34,253 nt of DNA from Bacillus mobilis (GCF_001884045.1 NZ_MACF01000131.1:1-34253), one strand, 5' to 3'; positions 22,612 to 30,053 are shown, counted from the stretch's first letter. The notes: generated by a model from the letters alone, not told the origin. Translations and numbers: made by a program.

Positions 22612-23133
22612 TTGGAGATCATAACAGAAAGATTAATAATTAGACCTTTTAAGAGTACTGATTTACAGGATGTATTTGCTATCTATAATAATGATGATAC
22701 ATGTAAGTTCCTATTACATAATAAGTGGACTCATGAAGATATGCAGGAGAGATTTAATAAGAAGCTAGCAAACAATGTACTTACTAAAGATTCAATATTA
22801 AGTTTGGCAGTTATATACAAGACTAAAGTAGTTGGTGATTTATCCGTATGGTACACAAATATGAAAGATACTGTTGAGATTGGTTATAGTTTTTCAAATG
22901 AAGTAGCTGGGAGAGGTTTGGCAACAGAAGCAGTAAGTAGTTTGGTATTTAAATTATTTAATGAATGTAATGTACATCGTATACAAGCTAATCTTGATGC
23001 ACGTAATACAGCTTCAAAAAAATTGTGTGAACGCATAGGCATGAGAAAGGAAGCCCATTTCATACAAGATTTTTGGAATAAAAATGAATGGACAGATAGT
23101 TTTGTATATGGAATGCTATCCTCCGATTTGTAG
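22612..23133 (+). CDS. GNAT family N-acetyltransferase (RimJ/RimL-like)
   Basis: 173 residues from TTG 22612, behind GGGGGGAG at 8-nt spacing. It starts MEIITERLIIRPFKSTDLQD, the typical RimJ/L-like opening. The acetyl-CoA-binding motif A region is VEIGYSFSNEVAGRGLATEA (a Q/R-x-x-G-x-G/A variant), followed by VHRIQANLDARNTASKKLCERIGMR and a C-terminal FIQDFWNKNEWTDSFVYGML, as in this subgroup. Probable acceptors are protein N-termini, small molecules or antibiotics; these cannot be distinguished here. Monocistronic. Confidence 0.92.
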   Translation: MEIITERLIIRPFKSTDLQDVFAIYNNDDTCKFLLHNKWTHEDMQERFNKKLANNVLTKDSILSLAVIYKTKVVGDLSVWYTNMKDTVEIGYSFSNEVAGRGLATEAVSSLVFKLFNECNVHRIQANLDARNTASKKLCERIGMRKEAHFIQDFWNKNEWTDSFVYGMLSSDL

Positions 23134-23183
23134 TAATAAACTTCGTGATTTTATTATGCTAAAGGGTGCGTTAGTTGAATAAC

Positions 23184-23216
23184 AAAGGGCATAACATATT
23201 ATATGTTATGCCCTTT
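23184..23216. terminator. Hairpin between convergent genes, probable terminator
   Basis: AAAGGGCATAACATA-TTA-TATGTTATGCCCTTT, a perfect 15-bp stem. Neither side has a long T-run beyond CCCTTTAATG, so it may work partly by its strength. Confidence 0.6.
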
Positions 23217-23231
23217 AATGTATTAATCTTT

Positions 23232-24149
23232 TTATATGCGTTTGAAACGGCCGACAATTTCAACTGTTTCAGTAATGTTCATGAATGCTTTGTTATCCAC
23301 TTGACGGATAATACGTTTCATTTCGCCTAACTCATAGCGAGTCACGACAGTGTAAATCATTTTTTTCTTATGGTTTGTATAGCCGCCGACAGCATCTACC
23401 ATTGTCACTCCGCGTATGCCGTGATGTAATAGTGCGCTTTTTATTTCCTCGCCTTTTTCTGTAACTGTCATTATCGTTAATTTAATATGTTTCGTATGCA
23501 CGGCATCAATTACTTTACTGACTACAAACCGGCTAATTAACGTATAAAGTGTAATATCCCATCCGAAAATAAATCCTGCTGCAACAAGTAAGATTAAGTT
23601 GAATCCAAAGATGATTGCTCCAATCGAAATATCTCGATGTTTTGCTACAATCAATCCAACGACATCAAAACCACCTGTTGAAGAAGCAAATCGGAATATG
23701 ATTCCGGAAGCTGCTCCGCAGATTACACCGCCGAATACAGAAGATAGTAAAATATCGTCTGAAACTTGGTGTACAGGGATAATGTTCATCGCTAACGATG
23801 ATACAGCTACAAAGTACGCTGTTAAAAAGGTTGTCTTCTTGCCTAAGTAAAAGTGACTTAAAATAAGAAGAGGAATGTTTAGTAAAAAGATAAGTGCACC
23901 GATATTGTAGTGCATTAAATAACCGATAATCATCCCTACACCAGCGAATCCACCGCTAATCATGTTATGCGGGATAAAGAACATATTCATAGAAATTGCA
24001 TACAAAATAGAAGCTACGAAAATAACAACCAACTGTATGATAAATTCTAAGTGAAATGTTTTAGCTGCTGGGAAGGATAAAAAGGCGGTGTCGGGAACGT
24101 AATCGGCGTCTCCTAGTTGACCCATAGTATGTTTCATCTCCATATTCAT
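23232..24149 (-). CDS. YitT family membrane protein (DUF161 + DUF2179)
   Basis: 305 residues from ATG 24149; ATGs at 24143 and 24125 are alternatives, and GGAG at 24141-24138 would best suit 24125. Five to six membrane helices make up the YitT_membrane domain (about 35-205), with SMNMFFIPHNMISGGFAGVG, YNIGALIFLLNIPLLIL and FASSTGGFDVVGLIVAK. The C-terminal cytosolic DUF2179 domain (about 220-300) has IMTVTEKGEEIKSALLHHG, RGVTMVDAVGGYT and MIYTVVTRYELGEMKRII. The DUF2179 fold resembles small regulatory ACT-like domains. Function is not established. Monocistronic. Confidence 0.92.
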   Translation of the reverse strand: MNMEMKHTMGQLGDADYVPDTAFLSFPAAKTFHLEFIIQLVVIFVASILYAISMNMFFIPHNMISGGFAGVGMIIGYLMHYNIGALIFLLNIPLLILSHFYLGKKTTFLTAYFVAVSSLAMNIIPVHQVSDDILLSSVFGGVICGAASGIIFRFASSTGGFDVVGLIVAKHRDISIGAIIFGFNLILLVAAGFIFGWDITLYTLISRFVVSKVIDAVHTKHIKLTIMTVTEKGEEIKSALLHHGIRGVTMVDAVGGYTNHKKKMIYTVVTRYELGEMKRIIRQVDNKAFMNITETVEIVGRFKRI

Positions 24150-24370
24150 TTTTGATTACAAGAAGAGAATAAAGGTTTTTTCAAAAACTGGCAATAGTTT
24201 TATTATAATGCAAAAATTTTATAAATTTCTAATAAATCAAGCCTATTCATTGATGTGTGTGAATATACTAAAGAAAGCGAATACAACGTTTCTTAATTAT
24301 TATTTTCTTGAGAAAATATGCAAAATACTTTTTTTGACGATAAAAGGAAATAGAGAATATTTGCCCAATG

Positions 24371-24379
24371 TGCTAAAAT
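24371..24379 (+). promoter_or_regulatory. Extended -10 promoter of the MifM-like/yidC2 operon
   Basis: TG-C-TAAAAT 24 nt upstream of the first start codon; no strong -35 at 17 nt. Confidence 0.5.
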
Positions 24380-24402
24380 GACCTTATTAAGGATGTGAAG
24401 CG

Positions 24403-24687
24403 ATGGAATTTTTATTGCAGGATGCAATTCTATATATATCGTTTGTAACGACAGCGCTTTGTTTATTAGAAGTTTTCTTCCTTGCTAATGTTTCTCGCTT
24501 TGTGCGTCAGCAAGCATCAAGCGGTAGACAAAGAGCTTTTGCGTTAGCTGATACATGTGAAGATAGTGCGGGGAATGTACCGCTATTTTCAATTTTTTAT
24601 AAGTATGGAATGATTCGTTCTGTACGCAGACAAGAATCAAGTGAAGAGAATGACGAGGTCGGTCCGTATACACCAATGTTTCGCTAA
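24403..24687 (+). CDS. MifM-like nascent-chain sensor upstream of yidC2
   Basis: 94 residues. A short acidic N-terminus (MEFLLQD), one membrane helix (8-30), then basic residues (SRFVRQQ, GRQR): an N-out, C-in topology such as YidC inserts. The C-terminus reads YGMIRSVRRQESSEENDEVG, then PYTPMFR. B. subtilis MifM (95 residues, same position upstream of yidC2) has an arrest segment that I recall as WIRKVFRMNSPVNDEEDA; IR-x-V-x-R, Ser and an NDE acidic stretch line up. The last four codons form the 5' arm of a perfect stem that pairs with the yidC2 ribosome binding site. Likely role: translation stalls near its C-terminus unless the nascent chain is inserted by YidC, and stalling opens the stem. 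Confidence 0.75.
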   Translation: MEFLLQDAILYISFVTTALCLLEVFFLANVSRFVRQQASSGRQRAFALADTCEDSAGNVPLFSIFYKYGMIRSVRRQESSEENDEVGPYTPMFR

Positions 24688-24708
24688 ATAATTACGAAAC
24701 ATTGGAGG
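24673..24708 (+). promoter_or_regulatory. Stem-loop occluding the yidC2 ribosome binding site
   Basis: CCAATGTTTCG (24673-24683; codons Pro-Met-Phe-Arg of the upstream ORF) pairs perfectly with CGAAACATTGG (24695-24705) around an 11-nt loop. The 3' arm includes the first two G of the GGAGG (24704-24708) of yidC2. There is no T-run, so it is not a terminator. A ribosome parked about 4-6 codons before the stop would unzip it. Confidence 0.8.
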
Positions 24709-24715
24709 AATGAAC

Positions 24716-25498
24716 ATGTTAAAATCATACCGAGCTGCGCTCATTAGTTTATCAGTATTACTTGTTTTTGTTTTATCTGGCTGCAGTAATGCAGGCACAA
24801 TCGATTCACATAGTACGGGAATTTGGAACCATTATTTCGTATATCCAATCTCGTATATGATTCAATTTGTTGCTCATCATATACCGGGAGCTAGCTTCGG
24901 GATTGCTATCATTATTATGACGCTCGTTATTCGTTCAGCTATGATTCCATTAGCTATTTCGCAATATCGTAGCCAAGCAAAAATGAAAAAAATGCAACCT
25001 GAATTGCAGAAGCTAAAGAAAAAATACGGTGATGTAAGTAAAGATCTTGAAAAACAAAAGCAGTATCAAAAAGAAATGTCAGAACTAATGAAATCAGGCG
25101 GTTGGAATCCACTTGCTGGTTGCTGGCCAATTTTTATACAAATGCCGATTTTTTCTGCTTTGTATTATGCGATTAGCCGAACAGAAGAGATTCGCACATC
25201 TTCATTTTTATGGGTGAACTTAGGACATGCAGATCCTTATCATATATTACCGATTATCGCAGCGTTAACGACATTTATTCAGATGAAAGTTTTCCAATCT
25301 AACGTTACACCTGGAGAACAAGTACAGATGATGAAGGTGCAGCAAATTATGATGCCGGCAATGATTCTATTTATGGGATTTGCGGCGCCGTCAGGACTTG
25401 TGTTGTACTGGATAACAGGTAACTTATTTACAATGACACAAACAATTGTATTAAGAAGAATAATGGAACGTGAAGAATTACAATTACAAAAAGCATAG
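24716..25498 (+). CDS. yidC2: Membrane protein insertase YidC2 (OxaA2)
   Basis: 260 residues from ATG 24716 (GGAGG at 7 nt; ATG 24710 is too close to it). Lipoprotein signal ending LSGC with Cys23. Five membrane segments, with TLVIRSAMIPLAISQYRSQ carrying the conserved groove Arg, a charged coiled cytosolic loop (MQPELQKLKKKYGD), then NPLAGCWPIFIQMPIFSALYYA, typical of YidC/Oxa1. The C-terminal tail is short (RIMEREELQLQKA), unlike long-tailed SpoIIIJ-type copies in other firmicutes. It inserts and folds membrane proteins alone or with SecYEG. Its translation appears controlled by the MifM-like ORF and stem upstream, so it would act as the backup insertase. Confidence 0.95.
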   Translation: MLKSYRAALISLSVLLVFVLSGCSNAGTIDSHSTGIWNHYFVYPISYMIQFVAHHIPGASFGIAIIIMTLVIRSAMIPLAISQYRSQAKMKKMQPELQKLKKKYGDVSKDLEKQKQYQKEMSELMKSGGWNPLAGCWPIFIQMPIFSALYYAISRTEEIRTSSFLWVNLGHADPYHILPIIAALTTFIQMKVFQSNVTPGEQVQMMKVQQIMMPAMILFMGFAAPSGLVLYWITGNLFTMTQTIVLRRIMEREELQLQKA

Positions 25499-25500
25499 AG

Positions 25501-25531
25501 AAACACCGCTCATCAAGAGCGGTGTTTTTTT
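25501..25531 (+). terminator. Terminator of the yidC2 operon
   Basis: AAACACCGCTC-ATCAA-GAGCGGTGTTT followed by T-run. Confidence 0.9.
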
Positions 25532-25627
25532 GTTAAGTCGTTAAGGAAATGTTAAGAAACCGACTTTACTATAGGCATTGTATACGAAAGTGTACACGCT
25601 TTAGACATATGAAGGAGGAAATTTCCT

Positions 25628-26590
25628 ATGAAGAAGAAAACAGTTGGGTATTTAGCAATTGCAGGTGCTTTATCATTCGGAATCATTGGAGGAGCCGGCA
25701 TACCAGCATTTGCGGCAACGAATACTCCAGCAGCTGAGCAATCTACAAAAACGGCGAAAAAAGATTTAGATGACGCTACAAAACAAAAAGTAAAAACGAT
25801 TATGGACGATACAAAGAAACAGTTAGAGGAACTAGGTGTAAAACTTCCAGAGAAAGAAAAACGTAAAGACATGTTTGCTAACTTAGATGAAGCAACAAAA
25901 GAAAAAGCGAAATCGATTTTAGAGCAAGAGAAATCCGGAAAATTAACACGTGAACAAGCGCAAGAGGAATTAACGAAGTTAGGCGTGAAAATGCCAGAGA
26001 AGGGTAAGCATGGGGATATGTTTGCTAACTTAGATGAAGCAACAAAAGAAAAAGCAAAATCAATTTTAGAGCAAGAGAAATCTGGGAAATTAACACGTGA
26101 CCAAGCAAAAGAAGAGTTAACAAAACTAGGCGTGAAGTTCCCGGAAAAGGGTAAGCATGGAGATATGCTTGCTAATTTAGACGAAGCAACAAAAGAAAAA
26201 GCAAAATCAATTTTAGAGCAAGAGAAATCTGGAAAATTAACACGTGAACAAGCGCAAGAGGAATTAACAAAGTTAGGCGTGAAAATGCCAGAGAAGGGTA
26301 AGCATAAAGACATACTTGCTAACTTAGATGAAGCAACGAAGGAAAAAGTAAAGTCTATTTTTGAACAAGAAAAGTCCGGAAAATTAACACATGAGCAAGC
26401 TAAAGAAGAATTAACAAAACTAGGTGTGAAACTTCCAGAGAAAGAGAAACATGAAGACATCTTTGCGGGATTAGATGAGGCAACAAAAACAAAAGCAAAA
26501 TCGATTTTAGACAATGAAAAGAAACAATTAGAGGCGTTGAATGTGGATCTTCCACATCACAAATTTTTTATGAAAAAAGATGAGAAATAA
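25628..26590 (+). CDS. Secreted protein built of 49-residue tandem repeats
   Basis: 320 residues. Signal peptide MKKKTVGYLAIAGALSFGII with likely cleavage after AFA (about 31). The mature chain is six helical repeats: a 39-residue unit, four 49-residue units and a final degenerate 39-residue unit. Each begins LDEATKEKAKSILEQEKSGK, contains a LTREQAQEELTKLGVK helix pair and ends PEKGKHGDMFAN. The two outer units lack the roughly ten-residue SGKLTREQAQ segment. The composition is highly charged (Lys/Glu). No sortase, LysM or SLH anchor is seen, so it is probably released or held by charge. AGGAGG precedes the ATG. Function unknown; units of this kind resemble short EF-like or SHOCT-type helix pairs, but no ligand motif is visible. 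Confidence 0.85.
   Translation: MKKKTVGYLAIAGALSFGIIGGAGIPAFAATNTPAAEQSTKTAKKDLDDATKQKVKTIMDDTKKQLEELGVKLPEKEKRKDMFANLDEATKEKAKSILEQEKSGKLTREQAQEELTKLGVKMPEKGKHGDMFANLDEATKEKAKSILEQEKSGKLTRDQAKEELTKLGVKFPEKGKHGDMLANLDEATKEKAKSILEQEKSGKLTREQAQEELTKLGVKMPEKGKHKDILANLDEATKEKVKSIFEQEKSGKLTHEQAKEELTKLGVKLPEKEKHEDIFAGLDEATKTKAKSILDNEKKQLEALNVDLPHHKFFMKKDEK
25766..26587 (+). repeat. Tandem coding repeats, 147-bp unit with 117-bp end units
   Basis: Full units start at 25883, 26030, 26177 and 26324. Shorter flanking units are at 25766-25882 and 26471-26587. The middle units are nearly identical in DNA, so copy number can change by slippage or recombination. Confidence 0.85.
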
Positions 26591-26602
26591 TTGAGTGAAG
26601 TC

Positions 26603-26632
26603 GTACCTTTCGTGTGGGCAACCGAAAGGTAC
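26603..26632 (+). other. Hairpin without T-run
   Basis: GTACCTTTCG and CGAAAGGTAC around a 10-nt loop, directly ahead of a true terminator at 26639. It may protect the repeat-protein mRNA 3' end. Confidence 0.45.
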
Positions 26633-26638
26633 GTGAGA

Positions 26639-26673
26639 GGACCGATTTCTGCTTACAGAAATCGGTCCCTTTT
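26639..26673 (+). terminator. Terminator of the repeat-protein gene
   Basis: GGACCGATTTCTG-CTTA-CAGAAATCGGTCC then CTTTT; the end meets the stop codon of the convergent small gene. Confidence 0.85.
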
Positions 26674-26899
26674 AATGATTTAATAAATTTTTTTTCATTG
26701 TTAGTATGTATCCAAAGACGCAGTAGAAGATTGCAAAACCGATAAATACTTCTGTATATTGGTATGTACCTAATACGTAGAAGGAAGCAGCTGGTATAAT
26801 AGCTACGGCTAAAATGCTATAACCAGGATACTTGTGCCTGTACATGATAGCGAATAGAGCCGAAAGAAATGTAGCGATAATACAAAAAACAGCAATCAT
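26672..26899 (-). CDS. 75-aa membrane protein, function unknown
   Basis: Starts MIAVFCIIATFLSALFAIMY and has two to three membrane helices (about 3-20, 28-45, 50-68) with a basic tail MKKNLLNH. AGGAGGTG lies 8 nt upstream of the ATG at 26899, so translation is well supported. No family recognised. Single gene, divergent from the T-box unit. Confidence 0.75.
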   Translation of the reverse strand: MIAVFCIIATFLSALFAIMYRHKYPGYSILAVAIIPAASFYVLGTYQYTEVFIGFAIFYCVFGYILTMKKNLLNH

Positions 26900-27012
26900 T
26901 ATTCTTGCACCTCCTATATGGAGTATACCATTTTTAGGGAATTAGAGAAGTGTCGTAACTTCTGTTATAATATAAGAAGAGAAATATTTCGTATGTTATA
27001 TAAAAAAATATA

Positions 27013-27040
27013 TTGATTTTTTCTAACAATTCAATATAAT
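27013..27040 (+). promoter_or_regulatory. Promoter of the T-box unit
   Basis: -35 TTGATT (27013-27018), 16-nt spacer, perfect -10 TATAAT (27035-27040); start near 27047. A second possibility, an extended -10 TGTTATAAT, lies at 26963-26971. Confidence 0.7.
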
Positions 27041-27046
27041 GAACAA

Positions 27047-27323
27047 TAACTACAAAATTCGACATCAAGAAGTGATGATGAGGACACGATCGATTTTTTA
27101 CGATTCTCAGAGAGGGAAGCCTTTGGCTGTGAGCTTCCTAATACGAAAAAATGGATTACCACCTCTGAACTGCAGCAGTGAACGGATACCTAGTAATTGC
27201 TTGCCGGCAAAAACCGTTATTTAGACTTGAGAAATTGGTGAAGTGTGTCACTTTGCTAATTGAAACAAGGGTGGAACCACGAATACAACACTCGTCCCTT
27301 TTTTAGGGAGGAGTGTTTTTTTA
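27047..27323 (+). promoter_or_regulatory. T-box leader, specifier best read as ACC (threonine)
   Basis: Contains the T-box AGGGTGGAACCACG (27268-27281) followed by the terminator ACACTCGTCCCT/AGGGAGGAGTGT plus T-run (27288-27323). Stem I has GATGAGGACACG, a distal AGAGAGGGAAGC element and a descending strand ending AATGGATTACCACCTCTGAA. By analogy with the glyQ-type arrangement (specifier, then ACC, then a pyrimidine and the GAGC-like stem), the specifier is ACC at 27158-27160, coding Thr. ATT (Ile, 27155-27157) is the main alternative. Uncharged tRNA binding would allow readthrough into the permease. Confidence 0.9.
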
Positions 27324-27367
27324 TTTCATTTTTGCATCACACTAGGATTGGAAGGAGGATACGCAGC

Positions 27368-28681
27368 ATGCATCATGATGAGAAGAACAAAATTGGTTTA
27401 ACAGTAGCACTTTCTATTGTGGTAGGAACGATTATTGGATCTGGTGTGTTTATGAAACCAGGGAGCGTATTAGATTACTCGGGGAGTTCTAATATGGCCA
27501 TTCTTGCTTGGGTAATTGGTGGTCTGTTGACGCTAGCAAGTGGTTTAACAGTAGCTGAAATTGGAGCGCAAATCCCGAAAAATGGTGGGTTGTATACGTA
27601 TTTAGAGGAGATTTACGGAAGTTTTTGGGGATATTTATCAGGCTGGATGCAAACGATTGTTTATGGGCCAGCTATTATTGGAACATTAGGATTGTACTTT
27701 AGTTCTTTAATGATTAATTTTTTCTATTTAGATAAAGTATGGAATTTACCAATTGCAATTGGAACAGTTGTGTTCCTTGGCGTTGTAAATAGTATGGGAA
27801 CAAAATATGGAGGTATCGTCCAAACGGTTACGACAATTGGGAAGATGATTCCGATCGTTTTAATTGTTGTGTTAGGTTTTTGGAAAGGAAATAGCGATAT
27901 CTTTAACGTAGTTGTGCCGATATCGGAAAATCAAAGTATTGGTATGGCGATTTTAGCAACGTTATTTGCTTATGATGGCTGGATTCTACTTGCTTCGATT
28001 GGCGGAGAAATGAAGAATCCAACAAAGTTATTACCGAAAGCGATGACAGTTGGGATTTTAATTGTAACGGCTGCTTACGTACTAATTAACTTGGCATTAT
28101 TAAATGTATTACCAGCAACGAAAATTGTAGATCTTGGAGAAAATGCAACAGCGACAGCTGCGGGCATGCTACTTGGAGAATATGGCGGGAAAATTATTAG
28201 TATCGGTATTATCATTTCTATTTTTGGTTGTTTAAATGGAAAAATTTTAACGTTCCCACGTATCCCGATGTCGATGGCAGAACGTGGACAACTTCCATTT
28301 GCTAAGTTTATTGCAAAGGAAAGCCCAAGATTTAAAACACCAGCAAATGCGATTACTGTTGAAATCATTTTAGGAATTATTTTAATGATTATTAGTGATC
28401 CGAATAAGCTATCTGAGATTTCCGTATTCATTATTTATATTTTCTACGTAATGACGTTTATTGGTGTCTTCATTTTAAGAAAGCGTAATAAGAATAAAGA
28501 GCGTGCATATAGTGTACCTTTATTCCCAATCGTACCAATCGTCGCGATTTTAGGTTCGTTCTTTGTAATCGGAAGTGCAATTATTAATGATCCGGTAAGT
28601 TGTTTCTTATCAATTGGAATTGTCTTTACTGGACTACCGGTGTATTGGTATTTAAATAAGAAGAATAAAACTAGTGTTTAA
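27368..28681 (+). CDS. Amino acid permease, APC superfamily (SteT/YfnA-like), T-box controlled
   Basis: 437 residues from ATG 27368 (GGAAGGAGG upstream); the frame further up is non-coding T-box leader. About 12 membrane segments. The substrate-binding unwound helix is SIVVGTIIGSGVFMKPG, followed by AWVIGGLLTLASGLTVAEIG and PKNGGLYTYLEEIYGSFWGY. The GTIIGSGVF and GGLYTYL signatures place it in the LAT/SteT branch of APC transporters, such as the serine/threonine exchanger. The T-box leader's probable Thr specifier fits a threonine (or serine/threonine) importer expressed on threonyl-tRNA starvation. Substrate assignment is inferred from the leader. Confidence 0.92.
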   Translation: MHHDEKNKIGLTVALSIVVGTIIGSGVFMKPGSVLDYSGSSNMAILAWVIGGLLTLASGLTVAEIGAQIPKNGGLYTYLEEIYGSFWGYLSGWMQTIVYGPAIIGTLGLYFSSLMINFFYLDKVWNLPIAIGTVVFLGVVNSMGTKYGGIVQTVTTIGKMIPIVLIVVLGFWKGNSDIFNVVVPISENQSIGMAILATLFAYDGWILLASIGGEMKNPTKLLPKAMTVGILIVTAAYVLINLALLNVLPATKIVDLGENATATAAGMLLGEYGGKIISIGIIISIFGCLNGKILTFPRIPMSMAERGQLPFAKFIAKESPRFKTPANAITVEIILGIILMIISDPNKLSEISVFIIYIFYVMTFIGVFILRKRNKNKERAYSVPLFPIVPIVAILGSFFVIGSAIINDPVSCFLSIGIVFTGLPVYWYLNKKNKTSV

Positions 28682-28692
28682 TAATTAGAAGG

Positions 28693-28718
28693 CAGGCGTA
28701 TCATACGCCTGTTTTTTA
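28693..28718 (+). terminator. Terminator of the permease gene
   Basis: CAGGCGT-ATCAT-ACGCCTG followed by six T. Confidence 0.88.
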
Positions 28719-28745
28719 TTGTAAAAAAATTGTACTTGTGTTCAA

Positions 28746-28787
28746 TTTCTATTTTGGTTACTATAGTCGTAGTAACCAAAATAGAAA
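28746..28787. promoter_or_regulatory. Palindromic operator at the MFS promoter
   Basis: TTTCTATTTTGGTTAC (28746-28761) and GTAACCAAAATAGAAA (28772-28787) form a perfect 16-bp inverted repeat, extended by two pairs, with centre TATAGTCGTA. The centre contains TATAGT, a plausible -10. The shape resembles operators of HxlR-family regulators (GGTTAC...GTAACC around TATAGT). The regulator is not in this window, or is not adjacent. Confidence 0.65.
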
Positions 28788-28801
28788 GCGTGGGGAAAGA
28801 C

Positions 28802-29974
28802 TTGAATTTTCGTGTGTATATTTTAGCTATCGCGGCTTTCGTAGTCGGAACGGTTGAGCTAATTATAGGAGGAACGCTCGATTTAGTTGCCAATGATTTA
28901 GGAGTATCTATTAGTGCAGCTGGTCAGCTTATAACAATATTTTCAGTAGTATTTGCTTTATCAGGTCCAGTTTTATTAGCGGTAACTGGAAAGTTTGAAA
29001 GAAAAAGATTATACATTGGGGCATTATCAATTTTCTTAATCGGAAATATTATTTCGGCATTTAGTTTGAATTACGGGATGTTAATGTTCTCGAGGGTTGT
29101 TTGTGCGGCGAGTGGTTCATTAATTATTGCGTTATCTGTAACACTTGCTTCTAGCGTTGTAGAACCGCATTTTCGTGCGCGTGCAATCGGAATCATTTTC
29201 ATGGGGATTAGTGGATCGCTTGTACTTGGAGTACCACTTGGTCTTGTACTAGGAAATGCATACGGATGGCGTGCACCATTTGTCTTAATTTCGGTATTAA
29301 CAGTTATAGCAATCGCTTGTATTTCATTATTCTTAACGAAAGTACCACCGACATCGGTATTATCAATAAGAGAGCAAATTGCTACGTTAAAAGATAAGAA
29401 AATCGTAAGTGCACAGTTAACATCATTTTTATTTTTAACAGGTCATTTAACACTATATGCATATTTAACACCTTTCTTAAAAGATGTGATGCATGTGGAA
29501 GCGAATTGGATTAGTGTATTTTACTTCATTTTCGGAATCGCAGCGGTACTTGGAGGCGGCCTTGGGGGCTTGCTTGCTGATAAATGGGGATCGAAGAAAA
29601 GTATTATCTCCATTATTATCGTATTTGCGTGTGCAATCTTCATATTGCCGATGATGACATTCTCATTCCCACTGTTCATTATTATGATGGGGATTTGGAG
29701 TATGCTGAGCTGGGCTATTTCGCCAGCACAACAAAATTATTTAATTGAAATTGCACCAGAATCGGCTGGCATTCAGCAAAGTTTAAATAACTCTGCGCTT
29801 CACTTAGGAATTGCACTTGGTTCAACAGTAGGCGGAGTTGTTATTGAAAAATCATCTGTTATATATAATGCTTGGGTAGGCGGCGGCTTTATTATATTAG
29901 CGCTGCTTTGTGCAATCTTCTCAATTACGAGAGGACGTTCTACTCAGTTTGCAAAAGAAGAATCTATCGTTTGA
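28802..29974 (+). CDS. MFS transporter (DHA1-type, YtbD/YdhP-like)
   Basis: 390 residues from TTG 28802, preceded by GGGGAAAG; the longer frame from 28730 would be translated through the operator palindrome and has no ribosome binding site. Twelve membrane segments. MFS motifs: GKFERKRLY between TM2 and TM3 (motif A variant), PHFRARAIGIIFMGISGSLVLGVPLG (motif C region) and GLLADKWGSKKSII between TM8 and TM9. DHA1 members mostly export drugs or sugars/arabinose-like compounds. A strong palindromic operator at the promoter suggests induction by a substrate. The last codons overlap the terminator. Confidence 0.9.
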   Translation: MNFRVYILAIAAFVVGTVELIIGGTLDLVANDLGVSISAAGQLITIFSVVFALSGPVLLAVTGKFERKRLYIGALSIFLIGNIISAFSLNYGMLMFSRVVCAASGSLIIALSVTLASSVVEPHFRARAIGIIFMGISGSLVLGVPLGLVLGNAYGWRAPFVLISVLTVIAIACISLFLTKVPPTSVLSIREQIATLKDKKIVSAQLTSFLFLTGHLTLYAYLTPFLKDVMHVEANWISVFYFIFGIAAVLGGGLGGLLADKWGSKKSIISIIIVFACAIFILPMMTFSFPLFIIMMGIWSMLSWAISPAQQNYLIEIAPESAGIQQSLNNSALHLGIALGSTVGGVVIEKSSVIYNAWVGGGFIILALLCAIFSITRGRSTQFAKEESIV

Positions 29975-29989
29975 TAGGTTCTTTTTTTA
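29959..29989 (+). terminator. Terminator of the MFS gene
   Basis: AGAATCTATC-GTTT-GATAGGTTCT then T-run; the stop codon lies in the hairpin. Confidence 0.85.
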
Positions 29990-30053
29990 TTTGTAAAAAA
30001 TTGCAGGTTTTAGTAGGTGTATGGAGAACGTTGTATATAGCGAGGTGATGTAT

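Noticed and set aside
25533-25556. Three TTAAG motifs upstream of the repeat protein, considered as a PhoP box
   Set aside because: Spacing is 8 and 11 bp and the units differ from TTAACA. Part of the stretch directly follows the yidC2 terminator, so support is too weak.
25883-26470. Regular direct repeats, considered as a CRISPR array
   Set aside because: The 147-bp units are coding, contiguous and without spacers; no cas genes are in the window.
25552-26514. 320-codon open frame antisense to the repeat protein
   Set aside because: It follows from the repeated, codon-biased sense gene. The sense strand has a signal peptide, AGGAGG and terminator; the antisense product has none of these and is a shadow.
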